The notes under the pieces were generated by a model, which saw only the letters and a program-made list of their open reading frames with translations, was not told the origin of the DNA and did no database searches. A program made the position numbers and the translations under genes. Below are positions 21,616 through 27,324 of a stretch of 27,324 nucleotides of DNA, piece by piece (the stretch's first letter is position 1; each line of letters starts with the position of its first letter). Source of the DNA: a virus. The stretch spans positions 1 to 27,324 of IMG/VR virus record IMGVR_UViG_3300037247_000966, one strand, 5' to 3'.

Positions 21616-21837
21616 ATGAACGATCTACTACACCCATCAGTCGAGCGCCTTCTTCAGTTCTTCAGCTACACGCACCTGCCCGAGAACCTGCAGGAAATCT
21701 CTCGCCCGTTCTGCGAGCTGGCCACGCAAATGGCTAATAGCCTCCCCGGCAACCCTGAAACCACAGTCGCGCTTCGCAAGCTGCTCGAGGCCAAGGACTG
21801 TGCGGTCCGGTCCTTGCTGGAGGGGGAGAGCAAATGA
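21616..21837 (+). CDS. Acb2/Tad1-like protein, candidate anti-CBASS sponge
   Basis: This 73-aa helical protein matches the pattern I recall for the Acb2/Tad1 hairpin family: HPSVERLLQFFSYTHLPENL, then QEISRPFCELATQM, then NSLPGNPETTVALRKLLEAK and DCAVRSLL. Acb2 proteins bind cyclic oligonucleotides made by host CBASS defence and so stop abortive infection. The conserved LRKLLEAKD-AVR helix and the FxYxHLP motif are the main basis. AGGAGGGAAC (21605-21614) ends one base before the ATG. Its place between portal and head genes is not that of the usual early anti-defence locus. The family assignment is from memory; the binding activity is inferred. Confidence 0.78.
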   Translation: MNDLLHPSVERLLQFFSYTHLPENLQEISRPFCELATQMANSLPGNPETTVALRKLLEAKDCAVRSLLEGESK

Positions 21838-22178
21838 CCTGCGCCAAAGTCCATCCGAACGTCGAGATCACCTGCGACCTGGGGGACCACGAGGGGCCCT
21901 GCCAAGCCGACTGGCCGGAGCATGGTCGCGTTGAGTGGGAGTACAACGAGCGCGGCACGGTCAAGCGCTCGAAGCTGCTGAAGGAAGAGATTGATTGCGC
22001 CCTGGCGGGATGTGATATCGGGAGCGACGACTGCACCCACGTCAGGGCCGTGCCCTGCTATGGCGCCGGCGAGCCCACCCCTATCGGCACCACGATCCCC
22101 GGCGAGCCGTTCGATGATGAGGAGGAGGACGCTGAGGCGCACATGGCGCATGTCCCCGACAAGGAGGCAGGCGAATGA
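21834..22178 (+). CDS. Cys/acidic-rich phage protein
   Basis: This 114-aa protein has several spaced cysteines: ACs at 3 and 14, CQADW (23), then CALAGCDIG (55, 60), CTHVRAVPC (67, 75). The C-terminus is strongly acidic (FDDEEEDAEAH). Metal binding is possible. The function is unknown. The start overlaps the Acb2-like stop (ATGA) after GGAGGGGGAGAGCAA, so the two may be co-translated. Confidence 0.72.
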   Translation: MTCAKVHPNVEITCDLGDHEGPCQADWPEHGRVEWEYNERGTVKRSKLLKEEIDCALAGCDIGSDDCTHVRAVPCYGAGEPTPIGTTIPGEPFDDEEEDAEAHMAHVPDKEAGE

Positions 22179-22471
22179 TCGGCGGCGCCCTCATCATGGC
22201 CGCTGGGCTCGTCTTCGGCTTCATCGCGGGCGTCCTGGTGATGGCCGCCTACTATGGCGGGGTCAAGCATGGGCTAAGCAGTCAGGCCGGCAAACGCGGC
22301 GAACTCAACGTGGGGAAGATCCAGCCCATGATCTACGCGGAGTGCGACGGAGGCTGCAGCCAGACACTCCGCCGGCCGGACGATGGGGATGTGTGGCAGT
22401 GCCAGGAGTGCGCGGCCGACACGTTGGAAGAGGCGGCCCAGGAGGCGGCTGAAGTGAGGACGAAGCATTGA
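22175..22471 (+). CDS. Membrane-anchored zinc-ribbon-like protein
   Basis: An N-terminal hydrophobic segment (MIGGALIMAAGLVFGFIAGV, then LVMAAYYGG) would span the inner membrane. The soluble part holds CDGGC (near 57-61) and CQECA (near 76-79), a possible four-Cys zinc ribbon, and an acidic C-terminal helix (TLEEAAQEAAEV). The function is unknown. The start overlaps the previous stop after AAGGAGGCAGGCGA. Confidence 0.75.
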   Translation: MIGGALIMAAGLVFGFIAGVLVMAAYYGGVKHGLSSQAGKRGELNVGKIQPMIYAECDGGCSQTLRRPDDGDVWQCQECAADTLEEAAQEAAEVRTKH

Positions 22472-22495
22472 TGCACGTTGAAGCAAGGAGTCGCC

Positions 22496-22795
22496 ATGCC
22501 CCGCAAGTACAGCACCACCGTCTACCTGACCGAGTCGCAGCATGGGCGGCTCAAGGTGCTGCGCGAGCGGACTGGCGTCTCGATGGCCGAGTACATCCGA
22601 CAGGGCATTGACATGGTGTTGCACAATCACCGTGACAACGCGGCGCTGGGGCTCGCGAAAATGAAGGCTTCAGAGGCCCGTAATTCGGACGGGTCGGTCC
22701 ACCCAGTGCACGTCGCCCGGGAGATAGCCGAGGCGATCTTCGGCGCGGAGAACGTTGACGCTGAATCGTTCGATGAGGCGGAGGCCGCCACCTAA
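22496..22795 (+). CDS. Ribbon-helix-helix DNA-binding protein
   Basis: The N-terminal 45 residues fit a CopG/Arc ribbon-helix-helix: RKYSTTVYLTESQHGRLKVL forms the strand and helix 1, then RERTGVSMAEYIRQGIDMVL gives the turn (TGVSMAEYI) and helix 2. Such proteins bind DNA as dimers and usually repress transcription. The C-terminal half (50-99) is a separate helical part ending in acidic residues. The ATG at 22496 follows AAGGAGTCGCC; a TTG at 22478 is rejected. A regulator among head genes is unusual and may control nearby genes. Confidence 0.85.
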   Translation: MPRKYSTTVYLTESQHGRLKVLRERTGVSMAEYIRQGIDMVLHNHRDNAALGLAKMKASEARNSDGSVHPVHVAREIAEAIFGAENVDAESFDEAEAAT

Positions 22796-23808
22796 TGCCC
22801 TTCCTCTCCCATCTCCGCAAGCAGCGCGAGCCCCAGAAGCGGGAGCGGGCTCGTGCCTGGACCCGGGCGCAGCTATTCAGCAACCGGTTCGAGCGTCGAT
22901 TCGCGCGGCGTTTCCAGATGGTCGTCCAGAACCTCGAGGACCGGATCACCGAGGACCTGGTGGAGACGGCGGCCGAGGCGCAGAGCGCGGAGATGGTGAT
23001 AGCGGCGTTGCCCATCGGGCTCTACGCGCCGTTGACAAAAGCCTCGACACGCATTCTTAAGCAACCGGAGGATGTACTCCCCGATCTCTCGTTCGACGAG
23101 CAGCTCGACATCCTGCTGGCGACGCTGCTCGCGGAGAAGGCGGAGCTTGAGTTGGGCGTCCTCCTCGGCAAGCTGACGGCCGGCGACAGGAGTCGGGTCG
23201 CCGACTTCCGCTTCGACATCGTCAACCCGCACTCGATTGCCTGGCTGCGGACGCATCGGCTGGAACTGATCCGGGGCATCCAGTCGAATACGGAGAGCGC
23301 CATCCGCGATGCAATCAAGGAAGCCATCGAGCAGGGGATCTCCGCGCCGGCCACTGCCCGCCGGATCCGCGACACCATCGGCCTCACCGCTCCCCAACAG
23401 AAGCACTTGGCCAAGGTGAGGGCACAGCTCGAGGCGGCGGATCCACCGCTCTCTCGGCGAGAGATCGAGAACATGGTGGCGGCCAACCGAAGACGGAAGC
23501 TCAAGGTACGCTCCGAGGCCATCGCCCAGACGGAGATCACGCGGGCTGAGAGCCAGGGTCAGATGGACATGTGGCGCTCGGTGCGGGACGAAGGGCTGCT
23601 GGATGCCGAGACCATGAAGCGCTGGGTGGCTGCGTCGACCGCCGACGCTCTCTGTCGCTCTCTGCACAACGCGGAGCCCGTGCCACTCGACGGTAATTTC
23701 GTGGTGTCGGCCGGCGAGTTCTTCGCGCCGCCCGCGCATCCGCGATGTCGATGCTCCCTGGTCCTCGTCTTCCCTGGCGATCTCACGGCAGAGGAGTCCG
23801 CTGCATGA
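22795..23808 (+). CDS. Minor head protein, Mu gpF-like (head morphogenesis)
   Basis: This 337-aa protein fits the phage Mu gpF / SPP1 gp7 family that joins portal and capsid in assembly. The C-terminal signature is clear: VRSEAIAQTEITRAESQGQM, then a KRWVAAST-DALCRSLHNAEPVPLD region, and FFAPPAHPRCRCSLVLVF at the end (Cys322, Cys324). The N-terminal half is helical and basic. The ATG shares its A with the previous stop (TAATG). The position after the portal, with the protease gene downstream, matches Mu-like head modules. Family is secure. Confidence 0.92.
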   Translation: MPFLSHLRKQREPQKRERARAWTRAQLFSNRFERRFARRFQMVVQNLEDRITEDLVETAAEAQSAEMVIAALPIGLYAPLTKASTRILKQPEDVLPDLSFDEQLDILLATLLAEKAELELGVLLGKLTAGDRSRVADFRFDIVNPHSIAWLRTHRLELIRGIQSNTESAIRDAIKEAIEQGISAPATARRIRDTIGLTAPQQKHLAKVRAQLEAADPPLSRREIENMVAANRRRKLKVRSEAIAQTEITRAESQGQMDMWRSVRDEGLLDAETMKRWVAASTADALCRSLHNAEPVPLDGNFVVSAGEFFAPPAHPRCRCSLVLVFPGDLTAEESAA

Positions 23809-23909
23809 ACGTCGCCACCCAGCCTATTCATAACAGAGCGAGCAACGCTGCCCTCGGCAGACAGGTATCGCTTTCGGCAGCACCCGCCAACCTCACGAAG
23901 GGAGGTAGC
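23809..23909. other. Short gap or N-terminal extension before 23910
   Basis: An ATG at 23805 overlaps the gpF-like stop and stays in frame through this stretch into the next gene, but the sequence it would add is polar and unconserved-looking. The region ends in the strong ribosome site AAGGGAGGT (23898-23906). A small stem CTGCC-CTC-GGCAG lies here without a T tract. I see nothing else in it. Confidence 0.35.
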
Positions 23910-24137
23910 ATGAACCGTATCGCTTTCAAACGAGGTGATCACACGTCGATTCCGGGCGGCTCGTGGATACTTCTCGAGAATGGCCAAGTTGATGTTGCCT
24001 GCCCTACTTGCGGGAAGATCGGGCGACTGACTCACGACATCGCGTCCAGCGGCGACGTGACGCCATCAGCCGGTTGTCCACAAGACGCTTGTGAATTCTT
24101 CGCGTTCATCACGCTCGTTGGATGGGAGGATCCATGA
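23910..24137 (+). CDS. Small zinc-site protein
   Basis: This 75-aa protein has a short N-terminal beta part (FKRGDHTSIPGGSWILLENG), then CPTCGKIGRL and GCPQDACEFFAFI, four cysteines that would bind zinc. The function is unknown. The ATG at 23910 is chosen for its perfect AAGGGAGGT; an ATG at 23805, overlapping the gpF-like stop, would add 35 residues. The next gene overlaps by four bases. Confidence 0.72.
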   Translation: MNRIAFKRGDHTSIPGGSWILLENGQVDVACPTCGKIGRLTHDIASSGDVTPSAGCPQDACEFFAFITLVGWEDP

Positions 24138-24511
24138 CTATCTGTCACAACTGTGGGACACCCGAAACCGTCGAACATCCCGAAATCAACAGCACCAGTT
24201 GCCGATCGTGTCGGCGAATGTGGCTGAAGGGAGGCTCTATGGAGTGGTGCCAGAAGATCGAGGACGGCGTGCAGTGCGTGCTGCAGGCGGAGTTCTTCCC
24301 CGTGCTCCTCATGCGAGTGACGAAAGATGGAGAACCCACGCGCATCGAGTACCCCGACCTAGTACTTTGCCGCCCCCACGGCGCGCAGATCGAGGTTGAC
24401 GACCTGGTGACGGATCCGGGATGGGTGACGATCGTCAGCAACCTCGCCGGCCAGGGGCACGCGGAGCCAGACCGAGAGCTCAATGTGGTGGCACTGGAGG
24501 TGGTGCTGTGA
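24134..24511 (+). CDS. Zinc-site protein with an internal start
   Basis: The first 36 residues are a complete four-Cys zinc module: CHNCGTP (Cys4, Cys7) and SCRSCRRMW (Cys23, Cys26). The rest (from Met36) has WCQKIEDGVQCVLQAEFF, a beta-rich middle and a C-terminal NLAGQGHAEPDREL. Before Met36, AAGGGAGG (24227-24234) stands four bases from the ATG at 24239, so a shorter 90-aa product is likely made too. This resembles two genes fused in frame. The function is unknown. The first ATG overlaps the previous stop, after GGGAGGATCC. Confidence 0.75.
   Translation: MTICHNCGTPETVEHPEINSTSCRSCRRMWLKGGSMEWCQKIEDGVQCVLQAEFFPVLLMRVTKDGEPTRIEYPDLVLCRPHGAQIEVDDLVTDPGWVTIVSNLAGQGHAEPDRELNVVALEVVL
24227..24241 (+). 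promoter_or_regulatory. Internal ribosome site and ATG
   Basis: AAGGGAGG is followed four bases later by ATG at 24239, in frame with the gene that starts at 24134. It closely copies the site before 23910. It would yield the C-terminal 90 residues without the zinc module. Confidence 0.5.
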
Positions 24512-24861
24512 ACGAGAAGCAACTCCCGGCGATCGAGGTTGATCTTGCGCGCGTGGGCCACAACTGCAAGATCCGCGTAGACGGGGAGGATGTGACCGAG
24601 CTTGTCCAATGCCTGACGCTGGTGTCGGAGGTTGGGCAGCCGACAATCCTTACGCTGTCCTGCATCGACATCAACGAGGACGGGAGCATCTACGTCGATC
24701 AGTTCGATGCGGAGGAGAAGCCGATCGACGTAGCCAAGCGCCTCGTCATGCTCGAGGGTGCCGACATTCGGGTGCGGGGGGACGCGTTCGTGCTCAAGGG
24801 GGATGAGGCCGTGGACTGGCTCAAGTCCCGTGCCGAGCGCCTTGAGCTGCGCTCAAAGTGA
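24508..24861 (+). CDS. Hypothetical phage protein
   Basis: This 117-aa protein has a beta-rich first half (AIEVDLARVGHNCKIRVDGE, then VTELVQCLTLVSEVGQ, then ILTLSCIDI) and a helical second half with EEKPIDVAKRLVMLEGADIR and AVDWLKSRAERLELR. It may be a small head- or assembly-linked protein, but I recognise no family. The GTG at 24508 overlaps the previous stop (GTGA) with GGAGGTGGT upstream. Confidence 0.75.
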   Translation: MNEKQLPAIEVDLARVGHNCKIRVDGEDVTELVQCLTLVSEVGQPTILTLSCIDINEDGSIYVDQFDAEEKPIDVAKRLVMLEGADIRVRGDAFVLKGDEAVDWLKSRAERLELRSK

Positions 24862-25010
24862 AACCCGGCCTCTGGGTGGGACCGGGCTTCGAGAGAAGAA
24901 AGAAGATTCTGGCTGTCGCGACCAAACGACGTGTTGTGAAGAAACTACGCACACACGGCGAGGTTGTCAATGGCCCAAAATCCAGAGTCCCCAATCTCCA
25001 AACAAGATGA
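24858..25010 (+). CDS. Possible 50-aa basic mini-protein
   Basis: A GTG at 24858 overlaps the previous stop (GTGA) and opens a 50-aa frame, beginning MKPGLWVGPGFERRKKILAV and strongly basic (RRKK, TKRRVVKKLR). It ends 41 bases inside the protease gene. It fills what would otherwise be a 102-base gap, and a weak stem (24864-24886) lies at its start. No clear ribosome site is present, so it may depend on coupling. The evidence is the overlap and composition only. Confidence 0.45.
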   Translation: MKPGLWVGPGFERRKKILAVATKRRVVKKLRTHGEVVNGPKSRVPNLQTR

Positions 25011-26835
25011 GTCCCCGAAGAACGCATTCGGGCTGACCGCCGCCGAGTCGTTGGCCGTCGTAGAGCGGCGCCGAGCGCAGCACAACGATGGGCCATCCCC
25101 CAGCTTCTTTCATGACGGCCGCTTCAGCCAGAGCAGCGCGAACTACGTGCAGCCGGCGCCGAGCAAGGAGAAGGTGTGCGGTGCGTGCCGGTTCTTCCTT
25201 CGATCGAACGAGGGAGAGCTCGGCCGCTGCCAAGTGGTGGAGGGAGATATCGCGTGGTTTGCCACCTCCGACTACTTCATCGCGGCGGAGGACGAGGCGG
25301 CTGCCACCTTCGAGTTCGTAGCCCAGAAGGATGCAGGCGATCAGCTACTCAGCGCGTTCTGGAAGCAGGTCGAGGGGAAGGCTCCGGTCGTCGTGCGGCC
25401 CTGGGTCGTGCAAAAAAAGATCCAGCTGTGCACCAAGGAGCAGCAGGACCCGGACAAGCCACTGGCCGCCCAGAAGTTCTGTGTGCTGGACGAGGCGGGG
25501 GCGAAGGTGCTGAGCCGCACGGCTACCCGCTCCGAAGCGCAGGGCGAGTTGTCGCGGATCGAGCGCTTCTCAAAGGCAGGCCATCTCAAGCCGAAGGCTT
25601 CGGTCTGCGATCGAGAGAGTTCAGACTACAGCCCAGCGAAGTGCAGGGCGCGCATGTCGAAGGACGGGGGTGCTATCGTCTCTACGCCCCAGGAGCTGCG
25701 CATAGCCGCGCGCAAGGCTCTGGAGACGCCGGGCTGCGAGGGGCTGAAGTTCTACGACAGCCAGGGCGAGGAGCTGCAGACGGTCTTCCGCAGCCCGGAG
25801 ATCGTGAAGTCGGCGCTCGAGGTGGTGCCGCCGGCCATCCCCGATACGGCGCGCGTCGTGTTCGTGGCCGGCGCGCCTACCTCGATGGAGGCATCGCGCG
25901 GTGTGCCGCTCGCCGGGCCCGACGGACGAACGTTCCGCGACGTGTATGCCAAGGCGTTGGGTCTGCCAAGTGGCGACTGGGGCCTGGTGCACGCGATTCC
26001 CACGGAGTTGGACGTTGCTGCGCTGGGCAACGCGAACGACGTCGCGGATCTCTGGAGCATGTGGAGCGGTTGGTTCGATGGGATCGTGGGCAAGGACGAC
26101 GATACGAAGATCGTCGTGGCGCTTGGCAAGCTGGCCCGCAACCTGCTCGGCGAACGCGCTGCGTTCCACCTTCCGCACCCGGCCGCCGTCCGCAAGATGG
26201 GGGACAAGGGGGAGGTCGCGCGGAAGATGCGCGCCATCCGAAAACGGGTGATCGCCGACGCGCTCAAGTCGCTCAACTTGACGGGAGGGGAAACGGACAC
26301 TAGCATCGAAGTCGAGCTCGCCTTTGGGGCGGCCGCCGACAACCTCGAGAAAAGCGAGGGGTGGCTGATCCGAAGGAGCATGACGCCGATGTTCAAGGCG
26401 AATGCTGACGAGCTACAGGTCGTCTACGGAGTTGTGTTGACCCCTTACGGGGTGGACACCCAGGAAGACTGGCCTCCACCGGCCGAGATCCAGAAGGCCG
26501 CTCACAACTACGTTCCGCAAAGCCGAGTAATAGGGCTTGACCACGAGCAGGTGTCGACTGCGTTCCCCGTGGAGTCTTGGCTTGAGTCGTATCCGAGCGA
26601 GGAAGACTACGGCCTAGCCATGAGGAACGAACCACACAGGGCGTACCGTCGGAAGTTTGGGACCGGCGTCCTTCGATCAGGGGAATGGGTGATGGGAACC
26701 AAGGTGCCAGAGACAACCGAATGGAGCGCGATCAGGGCCGGAGAGAGAGCCTCGTACTCCATCGGCGGCAGTGGGTTCCGAACACCGGGCAATGAGTCGC
26801 AGATGCCGGCCGTCGAGTTTATCGACATCGGTTGA
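24970..26835 (+). CDS. Fusion protein: HiPIP-like Cys domain, UDG-like domain, XkdF protease
   Basis: Three parts are visible in 621 residues. (1) About 65-225: VCGACRFFLR (Cys70, Cys73) and GRCQVVEGDIAWFATSDYF (Cys87), with more Cys at 154, 171, 213 and 225; the start resembles a high-potential iron-sulfur fold. (2) About 295-430: a uracil-DNA-glycosylase-like domain with FVAGAPTSMEASRGVPLAGP, VALGKLARNLLGE and LPHPAAVRKMGD. (3) About 460-605: an XkdF-type domain, VVYGVVLTPYGVDTQEDWPP, AHNYVPQSRVIGLDHEQ (His525) and ASYSIGG (Ser597), the likely His/Ser of a prohead protease. The ATG at 24970 follows GCGAGG. Placed before a scaffold-like gene, as expected for a head maturation protease. Activity of the UDG part is unproven. 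Confidence 0.85.
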   Translation: MAQNPESPISKQDESPKNAFGLTAAESLAVVERRRAQHNDGPSPSFFHDGRFSQSSANYVQPAPSKEKVCGACRFFLRSNEGELGRCQVVEGDIAWFATSDYFIAAEDEAAATFEFVAQKDAGDQLLSAFWKQVEGKAPVVVRPWVVQKKIQLCTKEQQDPDKPLAAQKFCVLDEAGAKVLSRTATRSEAQGELSRIERFSKAGHLKPKASVCDRESSDYSPAKCRARMSKDGGAIVSTPQELRIAARKALETPGCEGLKFYDSQGEELQTVFRSPEIVKSALEVVPPAIPDTARVVFVAGAPTSMEASRGVPLAGPDGRTFRDVYAKALGLPSGDWGLVHAIPTELDVAALGNANDVADLWSMWSGWFDGIVGKDDDTKIVVALGKLARNLLGERAAFHLPHPAAVRKMGDKGEVARKMRAIRKRVIADALKSLNLTGGETDTSIEVELAFGAAADNLEKSEGWLIRRSMTPMFKANADELQVVYGVVLTPYGVDTQEDWPPPAEIQKAAHNYVPQSRVIGLDHEQVSTAFPVESWLESYPSEEDYGLAMRNEPHRAYRRKFGTGVLRSGEWVMGTKVPETTEWSAIRAGERASYSIGGSGFRTPGNESQMPAVEFIDIG

Positions 26836-26848
26836 GCAGGGAGACTGC

Positions 26849-27324
26849 ATGAACGTTCTGACCGGACTGGACATAGGCGAGATTAGCCAGGTGTTCCGTG
26901 GCGCTCAGCGGCAGCAGTTTCTCATGACGAAGAGTGACGACAGCCAGGGAGCGGGTATGACCATTGAGGCGATTCTGAAGACGATGCTTGAGGGCGAGGT
27001 CGATGGCGAGGCCGAGTTGGAAGCCTTGCTCAAGGAGGCGGGGGCCACGGACGAGGTAGTGATCCGGGTCAAGTCAGCCGTTCGGCTTCTGAGCAGCGTC
27101 AACGACGAGCTTTCGGCAGAGGCCCTGGCAAAGGTCTTGGCTGCGGCAGGCGTCGACAAGGTTGAGAAACAGAAACCAACGACGGCCGCGCCTGGGGCGG
27201 ACGGCACGAACTCACAGGCGACCCCTGACGGGGCTGGAGGAAACATGGCAGACAAGACCCCAATCACCAAGAAGACTGACGCAGAGCTCAAAGCTGAGAA
27301 AGATGCTGCGGATGCAGAAGCTGC
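26849..27324 (+). CDS. Scaffold-like phage protein, 3'-partial
   Basis: This frame runs off the window after 158 codons. The product starts MNVLTGLDIGEISQVFRGAQ, then a helix-rich acidic region (MTIEAILKTMLEGEVDGEAE, then LEALLKEAGATDEVVIRVKS), then LSAEALAKVLAAAGVD, and then a Pro/Thr/Gly linker and a Lys/Ala/Glu-rich stretch that looks like the start of a coiled coil. This resembles scaffolding or assembly proteins that follow XkdF-type proteases in phage head modules. Position supports it; the missing end prevents a firm call. GGGAGACTGC precedes the ATG. Confidence 0.7.
   Translation, partial: MNVLTGLDIGEISQVFRGAQRQQFLMTKSDDSQGAGMTIEAILKTMLEGEVDGEAELEALLKEAGATDEVVIRVKSAVRLLSSVNDELSAEALAKVLAAAGVDKVEKQKPTTAAPGADGTNSQATPDGAGGNMADKTPITKKTDAELKAEKDAADAEA

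Noticed and set aside
24864-24886. Possible terminator stem CCCGG...CCGGG
   Set aside because: Only five base pairs with a 13-base loop and no T tract, and head genes continue directly after it.

Overview
The window is a stretch of a tailed double-stranded DNA phage genome or prophage (Caudoviricetes), GC-rich and very densely coded. About 60 genes all lie on the + strand. Most start inside or directly after the stop codon of the gene before (ATGA, GTGA or TGATG overlaps), and there is no intergenic gap over 300 bases. The host cannot be named from sequence alone. Strong Shine-Dalgarno sites, frequent GTG starts and the GC content fit a GC-rich bacterium. No integrase, lysis, tail or tRNA gene was seen.

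Layout. (1) 1-3050: an edge gene, a short cytosine-C5 methyltransferase, and a replication block consisting of a DUF1376-type initiator-like protein and a putative helicase-loader-like protein. Short repeats inside the DUF1376 gene could mark an origin. (2) 3050-8100: small phage genes, a Gly-Tyr/Ser/Asp low-complexity repeat protein, a DnaQ-like exonuclease, a second DNA methyltransferase (DPPY type), zinc-knuckle proteins and a RuvC-like resolvase. (3) 8100-13200: a DUF5131 (phage Gp37/Gp68) protein, an MmcB-like PD-(D/E)XK nuclease-fold protein, an ASCH-domain protein, an RlaP-like nucleotidyltransferase and a DUF1643 protein. (4) 13150-17260: a stack of very small genes, many with paired cysteines, two with membrane segments and one with an XRE helix-turn-helix. 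(5) 17260-27324: packaging and head genes, in the order small terminase, large terminase, DUF935-type portal, Mu gpF-like minor head protein, and a large HiPIP-like/UDG-like/XkdF protease fusion. A scaffold-like gene then runs off the end of the window. Accessory small genes sit between portal and gpF, including an Acb2/Tad1-like anti-CBASS candidate and a ribbon-helix-helix protein.

How it works together. Groups 1-3 look like early and middle functions: copying, processing and modifying phage DNA, and probably escaping host restriction. Group 5 builds the procapsid and packages DNA into it. The most unusual items are the 64-unit Gly-X hexanucleotide repeat gene, the Acb2-like gene among head genes, the three-part protease fusion, a 40-residue protein with ten cysteines, and a recurring extended ribosome-binding sequence AGGAGGGAAG.

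Family assignments are recognitions from memory of motifs; no database search was run.
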